Assembly: GCA_036381125.1 (NCBI GenBank)
Contig: DASVDK010000055.1
Coordinates: forward strand, 1-9,423
Reading direction: 5' to 3'
Origin: DASVDK01 sp036381125 [NCBI: Thermodesulfobacteriota bacterium]
Lineage (GTDB): Bacteria; DASVDK01
Length of the DNA stretch: 9,423 nucleotides
Shown here: positions 1-7,307 of the stretch, piece after piece
How positions within the stretch are numbered: the first letter of the stretch is position 1
How the letters are laid out: each line of letters opens with the position of its first letter
Notes under the pieces: model-generated
Seen by the model: only the letters and a program-made list of their open reading frames with translations
Told to the model about the DNA's origin: nothing
Database searches by the model: none
Translations under genes and position numbers: made by a program

Positions 1-856
1 CGGCCTGCGTGTCGGGCTCGATGGCGATCGTGAGGTCGAGGGCCACGGGGATCGGGGCGAAGACCACGACGTCGGCCGTCACCGGCCGGCGCGGCGCGAG
101 GTAGTCGGCGACGGCCTGGACCTCGGCCGCGCTCGGGATGAGCCCGTCGGCGTCGTCGTCGCGGACGAAGGTGACCCCGACCGTGCCGGCGCCCATCCAT
201 TCGGGGAAGACCCAGACCCGCGTGACGCCCGCGACCTCGCGCGCCCAGGCGACGTAGTCGGCCGCACTGCCGCCGTGGGGCGGCTCCTGGATCCGCGCGA
301 GGAGCCGCTCGCGCAGCGACGCGTCGCTCTCCTCATCGGCGCCGCCGGTGAGGCCCCCCGCGGCGACGGGCGCGGTGCCCTGCACGCCGACGATCGGCGA
401 GACAAAGGTGAGCACCACGCCGGCGTCCGCGTTCCCGGCGGCGCCGGGCTCGACGGCCGTCACGGCCGCGGTCGCGGTGCCGGCCTGGATGATGACGTCG
501 GCATCGACCGTGTACTCGACGCCGTCGCCGCGCTGCAGCCGCGTGCCCGCCGGCACGACGGCCCAGTCGGTGCCGGTGAGGGTGACGGCCCCGACCGCCG
601 CGGCGGCCGGCGTCCGGGTGACGCCCCAGATCGTTGCCCACCGCTGGAGGTACTCGGCCTCGGCCTGGTCGGGGAAGAGCTGCCGGGCCAGAAACGCGAG
701 GTAGCCGTAGAGGCCGTGGACCGCGCCGGCGTGGACGCGGGCGAGGACCGCGAGGTTCGACCGGCGCAGGCGCGTGTCCGCGCCCGGCAGCCGGCTCGTG
801 AGGTCCGCTTCGATCCGGGCGAGCAGCGTCTCAAGCGTCGGGCGCTGAAAGGCCAT
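1..856 (-). CDS. gp47: Baseplate J protein, Mu gp47 family (3'-truncated by window edge)
   Basis: Baseplate J-like wedge protein, related to P2 gpJ and T4 gp6, which links baseplate wedges and triggers sheath contraction. The frame was translated by hand from the ATG at 856 and is open to the left edge, giving 285 residues with no stop. The N-terminus MAFQRPTLETLLARIEADL is typical. It continues with RRSNLAVLARVHAGAVHGLY, LARQLFPDQAEAEYLQRWA, a GVTRTPAAAAVGAVTLTG stretch, and the GT-rich block VPAGTRLQRGDGVEYTVDAD that defines the family core (residues about 92-130). Later come EESDASLRERLLARIQEPPH, the GSAADYVAWAREVAGVTRVW motif, and APIPVALDLTIAIEPDT. The complete family protein is usually about 350-400 residues, so roughly the last quarter is beyond the window. 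It follows gp46 by 12 bases with a good ribosome binding site, as in Mu order. Confidence 0.93.
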   Translation of the reverse strand, partial: MAFQRPTLETLLARIEADLTSRLPGADTRLRRSNLAVLARVHAGAVHGLYGYLAFLARQLFPDQAEAEYLQRWATIWGVTRTPAAAAVGAVTLTGTDWAVVPAGTRLQRGDGVEYTVDADVIIQAGTATAAVTAVEPGAAGNADAGVVLTFVSPIVGVQGTAPVAAGGLTGGADEESDASLRERLLARIQEPPHGGSAADYVAWAREVAGVTRVWVFPEWMGAGTVGVTFVRDDDADGLIPSAAEVQAVADYLAPRRPVTADVVVFAPIPVALDLTIAIEPDTQA

Positions 857-864
857 AGCGTCGG

Positions 865-870
865 CTCCTT
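865..870 (-). promoter_or_regulatory. Ribosome binding site for gp47 (baseplate J)
   Basis: AAGGAG overlaps the TAA stop of gp46 and sits 8 bases before the ATG at 856. It supports that start and lies in the widest intergenic gap in the window (12 bases). Confidence 0.72.
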
Positions 871-2557
871 ACGCGGTCAGGGCCACGAGCTTCTCGTTCG
901 GGAGACGGACCGGGTGGTACGTGACTCGGCGGACCTGGCCGCACAGCGCAAGGTTCCCGATCTGGCTCCCGATCCTGAGTCGGTCCAGCTTGGGAGCGGC
1001 ATACGTAATCGCACCGGAAGTCTTCAGCTCCCCATTGAAGGCGGCCGAGAAGTCCGGCCCGCCGTAGGCGATGGCGAGACGATGCCGGCCAGTCGTCCAC
1101 GCGCCCCCTCGAAGGCCCCCCTGGTTTGCGCCGTTCGCGATGATCTGCGCGAATCCGGTGTGCGCAGAGTGCTGCCCAAGAATGACCGGGTTGCTCGATC
1201 CGGTGTCGATGACCTCCGCCAGCACGCGCGTCGTCGGCACGTCAACCGGTACGTTCCCTTCGGCGAAGAGGGTCCCCGCAGCGGCGTTGAAGAGGACCGC
1301 CGAATCAAGGTACGCGACGTCCGCCGCCCGCGTCACCCCCGCGTCGGCAGTCGGGATGTATGAAGTGGGGAAGGCGCCGACCTCGAGCTGCGCGCCCCAG
1401 GCGACGATGCTGCCAGTGACGCTCGCCGGCTCGGCGCCGCCGAGGACGCTCTGCGCCGCCGGATAGATTTCGCATTGGGCCACCGTCGCCACGCCGTCGT
1501 TGGCTCCGGCAATGTACACGCGCCAGTAAGCTCCGCAGTCCATGACCCCAAAGGCCGCCGGGACGCCAGCGCCGAACGTCACAACTTGGCCGGTCTGCGT
1601 GTTGAGCGCGAGCCGGTAGCGGTTCGCCCCCATGACGAGGTGGAAGGTCGGGAATCGGGAGGTGACGGCGTCCTTCTTCACGAAGAGCGAGAAACAGCGC
1701 ACGGCGGTGTCGGCGGGGATCGTCGCCGAGCGCGAAATCCCCTCCGGGGCGACCAGAGCGGTATCGTCGTCGGTCAGCGTGTCGGCGGTCGTGGCGCCGT
1801 CCGGGGCGACGTCCGTATTGGGGGCGACGATGGCCGCGCCGGCGTTGCGGATGACGGTCCAGGTCTCGAATGCCTCGCTGCGGATGAGGAGGTTCGTCCG
1901 CGCCTCCTCGATGAGGAGCCCGAGGGGCTCGCGGGTCACCGGGTCGTGGTCGAACCGCGGCCCGCCGGCCGCGGCTGTCTTGAGCTTCCCGTCGGCGCCC
2001 CAGTACGTCCCGATCGAGGCCCGGCTGAACGTGATCCGCGGATCCAGCACGCCCTTGGTGAAGTCGAGATCCAGCGACGGGAAGGGCCCCAGCGGCACGA
2101 CGACGGGAGCCGCCTCGGCCGCGGGCGTCGCCGGCAGCGCGAACGGCCCGAGCGGGCGGCCGTCGATGACGACCCGGAGCCCCAGCACGCCCGGGCGGAC
2201 GACCTCGGCCTCGACCTCCACGGCCCGGGCGCGGCCCTCCTCGACGAGCCACGCGAGCGCCTCGCGCGCGTACTCGCGCGCCCGCTCGAGCACCTCGGGC
2301 GTCTGCTTCTCGCGACTCAGCAGCCAGAGCCGCGAGCCGATCCGGTCGCCGGCGACGACGGGCAGCGCGTCCCCCCACCAGCCGCGGCGGTCCGCCGTGC
2401 CGTCGGGGAGCGGGTCGTCCGGCTCGGCCCGCCGGTCGGTGAAGAGGGACAGGAGGACGGCCGTCTCGAGCCCGTCGTCCTGGGCGAGCGCGACGCCGGC
2501 GAGCGCGAGGTCGCCCCGGAGCCGGACCGGATCGAACCGGGTCGCGAGGTCGGTCAT
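869..2557 (-). CDS. gp46: Mu gp46-like baseplate wedge protein fused to a C-terminal carbohydrate-binding/LamG-like adhesin module
   Basis: A 562-residue fusion. Residues 1 to about 140 are a complete Mu gp46 protein, a small baseplate component of the wedge: GLETAVLLSLFTDRRA, DRRGWWGDALP, then DRIGSRLWLLSREKQTPEVL and YAREALAWLVEEG. The family is normally about 140-150 residues. After an Ala/Pro/Val-rich linker (about 140-158) come about 400 extra residues. Residues 161-234 (LDLDFTKGVLDPRITFSRAS, then PRFDHDPVTREPLGLLIEEA and RTNLLIRSEAF) are a conserved entry block seen ahead of phage carbohydrate-binding-like domains. Residues about 240-410 resemble a jelly-roll module (FSLFVKKD, GAYWRVYIAGAND, WGAQLEVGAFPTSYIPT). 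Residues about 415-560 look like a second lectin/LamG-like fold ending RLPNEKLVALTA. The likely role of the added part is surface binding at the baseplate rim (inference). The DNA of the module is less GC-rich than its neighbours. Start and gp45 stop overlap as ATGA. No frameshift is visible at the join. Confidence 0.87.
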   Translation of the reverse strand: MTDLATRFDPVRLRGDLALAGVALAQDDGLETAVLLSLFTDRRAEPDDPLPDGTADRRGWWGDALPVVAGDRIGSRLWLLSREKQTPEVLERAREYAREALAWLVEEGRARAVEVEAEVVRPGVLGLRVVIDGRPLGPFALPATPAAEAAPVVVPLGPFPSLDLDFTKGVLDPRITFSRASIGTYWGADGKLKTAAAGGPRFDHDPVTREPLGLLIEEARTNLLIRSEAFETWTVIRNAGAAIVAPNTDVAPDGATTADTLTDDDTALVAPEGISRSATIPADTAVRCFSLFVKKDAVTSRFPTFHLVMGANRYRLALNTQTGQVVTFGAGVPAAFGVMDCGAYWRVYIAGANDGVATVAQCEIYPAAQSVLGGAEPASVTGSIVAWGAQLEVGAFPTSYIPTADAGVTRAADVAYLDSAVLFNAAAGTLFAEGNVPVDVPTTRVLAEVIDTGSSNPVILGQHSAHTGFAQIIANGANQGGLRGGAWTTGRHRLAIAYGGPDFSAAFNGELKTSGAITYAAPKLDRLRIGSQIGNLALCGQVRRVTYHPVRLPNEKLVALTA

Positions 2558-3162
2558 GGCACCGGGACCCCGGTCTGCCCGGCGCCGGTCTGGACGCCGC
2601 CGTGCTTGTGCGTGGCGAGGCCGATCCCGCCCGCCGTCACCGCCGCGGCCGAGAGGGCACCGGCGACCGCAGCCGTGCCGCCGACCGTGAGGTTGCCGCT
2701 CACCTCGACGAGCGGCGAGGTCAGGGCGACCTTGGTGTCCGCGACGACCTCGACCTCGGGCGCCGTGACCTGCACCTTCGCGCCCGCCGTGACGGCGATG
2801 ATCCGGCCGCGCCGGAGGTGGATCCGGTCACCCTCGTCGGTGTAGAGGCACACCTCGCCGGCGGCGAGGCCGCGCGGGCGGTAGCGGCGATCGTCGACGG
2901 TGACGAGAAGCCCGTGACTTCGGGTGCCGCCGACGCAGACCAGGACGCCCTCGGCCTCCGAGTGCGGGTGGCTCGTGAGCCCGTAGACCTGGACCCGCGT
3001 GACACCGTCGAGGACCTCACCGGCCAGCGCCGTGACCTGCACGACCTGGAGCCCGCCCGAGTCGTCCACGACCCGGACGATCGCCCGGCTCACCATGAGG
3101 AGGATCCGGCGCCGCAGGGGGTCTGTGACGGCCCGGATCGCCCGGAGCCACTCGCGCCGCAT
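2554..3162 (-). CDS. gp45: Baseplate central spike protein, Mu gp45 family
   Basis: Trimeric membrane-piercing spike at the tip of the contractile tail. It is 202 residues. The N-terminal region (about 15-100) is an OB-fold-like segment with RVQVYGLTSHPHSEAEGV, then VLVCVGGTRSHGLLVTVDD, matching gp45/gpV spikes. Residues about 110-175 are short alternating hydrophobic repeats (AKVQVTAPEVEVVAD, then TKVALTSPLVEVSGN), the pattern of a trimeric beta-helix. The tip region has THKHGGVQTG, an HxH pair (His185, His187); in the Mu and P2 spikes such a pair binds an iron ion at the apex. There is no obvious lysozyme domain, as expected for Mu-type spikes. It starts at an ATG sharing one base with the gpP TGA, with GAGG about 10 bases upstream. 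The stop overlaps the gp46 start as ATGA. Confidence 0.9.
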   Translation of the reverse strand: MRREWLRAIRAVTDPLRRRILLMVSRAIVRVVDDSGGLQVVQVTALAGEVLDGVTRVQVYGLTSHPHSEAEGVLVCVGGTRSHGLLVTVDDRRYRPRGLAAGEVCLYTDEGDRIHLRRGRIIAVTAGAKVQVTAPEVEVVADTKVALTSPLVEVSGNLTVGGTAAVAGALSAAAVTAGGIGLATHKHGGVQTGAGQTGVPVP

Positions 3163-4202
3163 CAGACGAGGTCCTCGTCGGCCTCGGGCAGCGGGATGCG
3201 GTCGAAGGCCTCCCGCCGCGTGAGGGTGAGCGTGGTCGTGCTGCCCTGTTCGGAGAGGTGGTACGTGACGCTGGTGATCAGGAGGGGGCCGTCGACCTCA
3301 AGGGTCGTGCTCCGGACGTGGACGAGCGTGTTCGGCGTCCAGAGCGCGCCGGTGGCGTCCCGCCACCCCTGGACCGTGGCGGTCCCCTGGGTGCCGCGCC
3401 CGGCCCGCACGTTCGCCTCCCACTGGGCCCGCTCCCGGAAGCTCCCCGCGTCGCCCTGGTCCTCGGCGAGCACGATCAGGGGCCGATCGCGCTTCACGCC
3501 CGGATCCCGCGCCTCGCCCTGCGGCTCGGCCGCGGCCCCGCCCCCGACCGTGTCGTCGCCGGCGTGCTGGCCCTTCACGACGTAGCGGCTGTAGCGCTCG
3601 CGCTCGCTGTCCTCGAGTTCGGCGGCCAGGAGATTCTCGCCCTCCGCGAGCACGGTCGAGACTCGCCGCGTCCCGGCCCGCGTGAGCACGAGCCCGCCCT
3701 GGCCGTCGCTGACCAGGAGGACCGCCCGGTGGCGGCAGAGCCGCTCGAGCGCCTCGAAGACGGTCTCGCCCGTGTGGAGCGCGACGTCCCGGAACGGCGC
3801 TCCGGTGTCAGTCGCCCGCCGCACGGGGATGCCGAACGGCCGGCAGAGGTCGGCCGCGATCTGCTCGAGCCGGCGGTTGCGCCACTGACCGGGCGTGTGG
3901 ACGGCCGAGCAGTCGACCAGGTCGCCGGTCGCGTCGCGGCCCCGGATCGTCACCGTCCGCCCGCGGGCATCGAACCCGCGGCGCGGCGCGTCGACCCAGC
4001 CGGTCAGGACCACGTCGTCGCCGATCGCGACCGTGCAGCGGTCGCCCCGGTGAATCGCCCGGCGCACGGGCGCCTCGGGCCAGCGCTCCGTCACGGCGAG
4101 GGTGAACGTCCCGGCGATCGCCTCGAGCGAGCGCGTGACCTCGAGGCTCGTCCAGCCGCCGTAGCGCTGACCGTTGACCGTCAGCGTCACGCGGTCAGGC
4201 AT
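3162..4202 (-). CDS. P: Baseplate hub protein, Mu gpP/gp44 family
   Basis: Baseplate hub subunit related to Mu gp44 (gpP) and structurally to T4 gp27. It forms the trimeric hub that joins the tube to the central spike. It is 346 residues. The N-terminus has a beta domain (VTLTVNGQRYGGWTSLEVTR, then the FTLAVTERWP strand, residues about 5-43) followed by GDRCTVAIGDDVVLTGWVD and a VTIRGRDATGDLVDCSA segment (residues about 53-100), all characteristic of the hub family. Further matches are RLEQIAADLCRPFGI (about 111-125), the ERYSRYVVKGQ motif (about 202-212), and a C-terminal strand set with LLITSVTYHLSEQGSTTTLT. It starts at an ATG overlapping the gpN stop by 8 bases, with GAGG about 9 bases upstream. 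Its TGA overlaps the gp45 ATG by one base. Length and order match the Mu series. Confidence 0.9.
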   Translation of the reverse strand: MPDRVTLTVNGQRYGGWTSLEVTRSLEAIAGTFTLAVTERWPEAPVRRAIHRGDRCTVAIGDDVVLTGWVDAPRRGFDARGRTVTIRGRDATGDLVDCSAVHTPGQWRNRRLEQIAADLCRPFGIPVRRATDTGAPFRDVALHTGETVFEALERLCRHRAVLLVSDGQGGLVLTRAGTRRVSTVLAEGENLLAAELEDSERERYSRYVVKGQHAGDDTVGGGAAAEPQGEARDPGVKRDRPLIVLAEDQGDAGSFRERAQWEANVRAGRGTQGTATVQGWRDATGALWTPNTLVHVRSTTLEVDGPLLITSVTYHLSEQGSTTTLTLTRREAFDRIPLPEADEDLV

Positions 4203-5430
4203 CGGTGAGGACCTCGAGGGCGCGGCCGCCGGGCACGAAGCCGGGGTGCCGGATCCGGTTGCGCGCGACGAGTTCGTCGGCCCGCGTGGCGTCGCCGTAG
4301 AGTTGGTGCGCGAGCACGAGGGCCGGGAGGGTCACGACCGGCGTGACGGTCCGCAGCCGGGCGAGCGTGCCGCCCCGGGCCGTGAGGTCCTGCACGACGG
4401 CGATCCGGACTGCGTCGACCGCGGCCGCGGTCTCGTCGTCGCCGGCGTCGGCGAGGTCCACCACCACCTCGTCGAGCCAATCGGCGAGGTCGTCCCGCAG
4501 CCGGACCGCCTCGTCGTAGCTGGCCGGCCGGCTCGCGGCCGCGGCCGTGGCCGCCGTCGTGGCCCCGCTGCCCCGAACGAGCCGGCGCAGCCCCAGGTCG
4601 TTCGCGGCCTCGCGGATCCGGCCGAGCGTGGCCTGGACGATGAGGGCGAGGTCCTGGCCGTAGCGCCGCAGCGTCGTCAGGCCCGTGAGCGCGAGCCCCT
4701 CCTCGCTGGCGAGGGTCTGGATCTCGCGGATCCGCGCCTGAACGGCCTCGGCCAAGGCCTTCGGCTCCCGCACCAGCCCGGTCGCGTCCTCGCGCAGCTC
4801 GCGCAGGCCTGCGCGGAAGCGCGACCAGGTCGAGCCCGACCCGCCGGTCCGCGCGCCCGCCGTCTCGAGCGTCGTCGCCACCTCGTCGACCCGGGCGACC
4901 GCCGCGGCCTCCACGAAGGCCGGGGCCCCCGCCACCGAGAAGGTGCGGACGAAGCTCGCCTGCAGCGCCGCGTCCGCGGCCGCGGCCGCCGTCTCGACCG
5001 CCGCGCCGGTGTCGGTCTCGGCGACGGGGACGACGTTGGCGCCGGCCTCGAGGAAGACGAACGAGAACCGCGCGAGCCGGCCTTCCGTCGTGCGCTCGCC
5101 GACCCGGCAGCTCGTGAGGGTGACCGTGAGGGTCCCGAGGTAGGGGTGGACGAGCGTCCCGGGGCCGGGCGCCTCGATCGCCTGGATCAGGCGGTCACGA
5201 TCGGCCATGTAGGTGTCGCCGATCACGTAGCCCTCGAGCCGGTACTCGCGCGCGCGGCGGCCAAGGTCCTCGATGTAGGGGATGTCGCGCTGCGGGTACT
5301 CGTGGCGCGCCTGCCGCCGCCCGACCTCGAGGTCGGCCGCATCGACGAAGAACGGCGCGCCCCGCCAGGACGCGCCGACCAGGTCGCGATTCCCGAATCG
5401 GACCTTGCGGAGCTGGTCGCGCCAGGCCAT
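4195..5430 (-). CDS. N: Mu gpN-like 'DNA circularization' / baseplate protein
   Basis: Homologue of Mu gpN, whose family is labelled DNA circularization protein but whose gene position and phenotype in Mu are those of a tail/baseplate component. It is 411 residues. Residues 1 to about 130 form the conserved N-terminal domain: MAWRDQLRKVRFGN, then WRGAPFFVDAADLEVGRRQA, YPQRDIPYIEDLG, YRLEGYVIGD, and a beta segment ending RFSFVFLEAG. Residues about 140-300 are helical, with Ala-rich patches near 143-156 and 290-300 that look like linkers. The C-terminus (residues about 366-411) has LPALVLAHQLYGD followed by NRIRHPGFVPGG, typical of the family. The frame is open much further upstream, but the ATG at 5430 gives the conserved N-terminus and overlaps the tape measure TGA by one base (TGATG). 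There is no clear ribosome binding site, which points to coupled re-initiation. The stop overlaps the next gene by 8 bases. Confidence 0.88.
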   Translation of the reverse strand: MAWRDQLRKVRFGNRDLVGASWRGAPFFVDAADLEVGRRQARHEYPQRDIPYIEDLGRRAREYRLEGYVIGDTYMADRDRLIQAIEAPGPGTLVHPYLGTLTVTLTSCRVGERTTEGRLARFSFVFLEAGANVVPVAETDTGAAVETAAAAADAALQASFVRTFSVAGAPAFVEAAAVARVDEVATTLETAGARTGGSGSTWSRFRAGLRELREDATGLVREPKALAEAVQARIREIQTLASEEGLALTGLTTLRRYGQDLALIVQATLGRIREAANDLGLRRLVRGSGATTAATAAAASRPASYDEAVRLRDDLADWLDEVVVDLADAGDDETAAAVDAVRIAVVQDLTARGGTLARLRTVTPVVTLPALVLAHQLYGDATRADELVARNRIRHPGFVPGGRALEVLTDA

Positions 5431-7307
5431 CAGGGCGCCACCATGACGAGCCCGGCGTCGACGTCGAGCGCGAAGTCGCGGCTCGAGGTCGACATCGACT
5501 CGACCCGGGGCCGCCCCTCGCTGTCGATCCGGATCCGCAGCTCCCCTTCGAGCCGCCGCGCCTGCTCGACCGCGGCGAGGGCCAGCCGCGATTCCTCGTG
5601 GCCGAAGGCCGCCAGCGCGCGGGTGATCGCTTCGCCGAGCTTGTCGCCGAGGCCCGTCGGCTCGAGCACGGCCCGGTCGAGGAGCCGCCCGATCCCCCAG
5701 CCCGCCGCCCCGGCCGCGAGCATCCCGCTGCCGAGCGTGGCGAGCCCGCTGGCGCCGCCGCCGGCGAGCGCCGAGACCGACGTCCCGCCGAGGCCGCTGA
5801 GGAGCGCGGGCACGCCGCGGAGCCACCCCAGGGCGCGCCCCGCCGGGCCCGCGAGCCGCCCGAGGAGCCCCCGACCGGCCGCCTCGGTGCCGAGGTCCAG
5901 CAGCCGGGTGCCCGAGCTGCCGCCGAGGAGGGATCCGGCGCCGCCGCCGAGGGTCGCGGGCCAGTTGACGACGAAGACCGGCGTCACGCCCGCGGCGGCC
6001 TCGAGGGCCTTGCCGGCCGCGACCCCGGTGGCCGTGCCGAAGAGCCGGCCGCCGAGGCGGCCGAGGAGGCCCCGGCCGGCCCGCAGGGCGAGGAGCGTCC
6101 CGACGCCCGCCGCGGCGCCGCCGGCGAGGAGCTGCCCGCCCGAGAGCCCGAGCCCGCCCGCCTCCCGCGAGTCGAGGAGGAACCGGATCCCCCGGCTGAT
6201 CGCGTCGTTGATCGGGCGCGCGAAGCCGTCGGCCGCCTCGCGCAGGACGCCCTTGAGTCGGCCCACTTGGTCGACCGCGTTCTCGATCGCGCCGGGGAGG
6301 TCCTTCGCCACGGCCCCGGACGCGCGGCTCAGTTCCGTCGTGAAGCCGCCGATGCGGTCCAGGAGGTCGCCCGAGAGCAGGGTCCGGAGCCCGCGCTGGG
6401 TGTCGAGGTCGGTCTGGCCGAAGGCGCGGCTCATGAACCGGGCGCGGTCGGCATCCGTCCCGAGCTTCGCGAACTCGGCGCGGAGGTCGCGCAGGATCGC
6501 GAGCGGATCCCGCTGCTCGCCCGCCTCGGTGAAGAACTCGACCCCCGTCGCCCGCTGCGCCGCCCGCCGGTAGGTGGCGTTCGTGAAGAGGCGCAGCGTC
6601 GAGTCGGCGAGCGTCGCGAGCCGCTCGGGCTGCCGCTCGAGCATCGACAGGCCCTCAATAAATGCGAGGGTCTGGTCGAAGCCGAACCCGGCGGCCGCGG
6701 CGTTCACGCCCACGCGCGCGAAGATGCCGGACAGGTTCTCGAGCTCGGCGTTCCCGAGCCGGCCGGCGACCACCATCCGGTCGAGGAGCGACTGGGCGCG
6801 TTCGGCCTGCGTGAGGTCGAACTGAAACGCCGTCGCGGCGACCGTCAGCCCGCTCGCGAGCGTCTGGGCGTTCGCGCCGGCGACCGCCATCGTGCGGTTG
6901 ATCGGGCCGATCACGGCGAGGGACTCCCGCCACGAGAGGCCCGACTGGATGAGGCTGTCGAAGCCCCCGCGGAGGTCCTCGAGCTCCTGGCCGGTCTCGC
7001 GGGCGAGGCGGAAGAGGGTGCCGCGCAGCCCCTCGATCTCGTCGCGCGTCGCGCCCGCGGTCTGGCCCGTCCGCAGCAGCGCCTTGTCGAGCCGGGCGGA
7101 CTGGAGGAGCTGGGCCGTCGCCCCGACGCTCACGCCGAGGGCGGCGAGCCGGCCCTCGAGCGTGCCGGCCAGGCGGCGCAGCTCGCTGAACTCCCGCTTG
7201 ACCGTCGTGCCGAACGTCGTGACGCCCGTCCGGGCCGACCGGAGGCCGCTGAGCAGGCGGCTCGGGTCCGCCAGGAGGCGGAGCGCGACCGAGAGCTCCC
7301 TAGCCAT
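5430..7307 (-). CDS. gp42: Tail tape measure protein, TP901/Mu gp42-like
   Basis: Tape measure protein (625 residues) that fills the tube lumen, sets tail length and later passes into the host envelope. Residues 1-75 are a basic, helical lead-in (GLRSARTGVTTFGTTVKREF). Residues about 75-300 match the TP901-type core: an ARLDKALLRTGQTAGAT entry, a GLSWRESLAVIGPINRTMA stretch, and GFDQTLAFIEGLSM. Residues about 385-415 and 500-545 are Gly/Ala/Leu-rich hydrophobic stretches that could insert into membrane. Around residues 442-450 is VFVVNWPAT, and the C-terminus ends LDVDAGLVMVAP; both recur in Mu-like tape measures. At about 0.15 nm per residue this length implies a tail near 90-95 nm (inference). 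The ATG lies inside the stop region of the chaperone frameshift product and has only a weak upstream GGGG, so initiation is probably coupled. The TGA stop overlaps the next ATG by one base. Confidence 0.9.
   Translation of the reverse strand: MARELSVALRLLADPSRLLSGLRSARTGVTTFGTTVKREFSELRRLAGTLEGRLAALGVSVGATAQLLQSARLDKALLRTGQTAGATRDEIEGLRGTLFRLARETGQELEDLRGGFDSLIQSGLSWRESLAVIGPINRTMAVAGANAQTLASGLTVAATAFQFDLTQAERAQSLLDRMVVAGRLGNAELENLSGIFARVGVNAAAAGFGFDQTLAFIEGLSMLERQPERLATLADSTLRLFTNATYRRAAQRATGVEFFTEAGEQRDPLAILRDLRAEFAKLGTDADRARFMSRAFGQTDLDTQRGLRTLLSGDLLDRIGGFTTELSRASGAVAKDLPGAIENAVDQVGRLKGVLREAADGFARPINDAISRGIRFLLDSREAGGLGLSGGQLLAGGAAAGVGTLLALRAGRGLLGRLGGRLFGTATGVAAGKALEAAAGVTPVFVVNWPATLGGGAGSLLGGSSGTRLLDLGTEAAGRGLLGRLAGPAGRALGWLRGVPALLSGLGGTSVSALAGGGASGLATLGSGMLAAGAAGWGIGRLLDRAVLEPTGLGDKLGEAITRALAAFGHEESRLALAAVEQARRLEGELRIRIDSEGRPRVESMSTSSRDFALDVDAGLVMVAP

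Noticed and set aside
857-868. A promoter or terminator in the intergenic gaps.
   Set aside because: The largest gap is 12 bases and is filled by a ribosome binding site. No terminator-like hairpin with a U-run or promoter-like pair of boxes was found.
275-2845. Several plus-strand open frames of 118-456 codons opposite gp47, gp46 and gp45.
   Set aside because: Antisense shadows with skewed Arg/Gly/Pro/Asp composition, no ribosome binding sites, and no recognisable motifs.
4530-4560. GCGGCCGC-type repeats here and near 4976-4990.
   Set aside because: They encode Ala-rich linkers in gpN. At this GC content such runs are expected and show no mobile-element or recombination-site structure.
5431-5826. 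An upstream extension of gpN to an ATG at 5826 (132 extra residues).
   Set aside because: The extension overlaps the tape measure gene and is low-complexity Arg/Ala/Gly. The conserved gpN N-terminus MAWRDQL begins at 5430 with the typical one-base overlap.
4174-6573. A 799-codon open frame on the plus strand.
   Set aside because: It lies antisense across gpN and the tape measure gene, which have clear family motifs. Its translation is Arg/Pro/Gly/Glu-rich, as expected from the opposite strand of very GC-rich genes where stops are rare.
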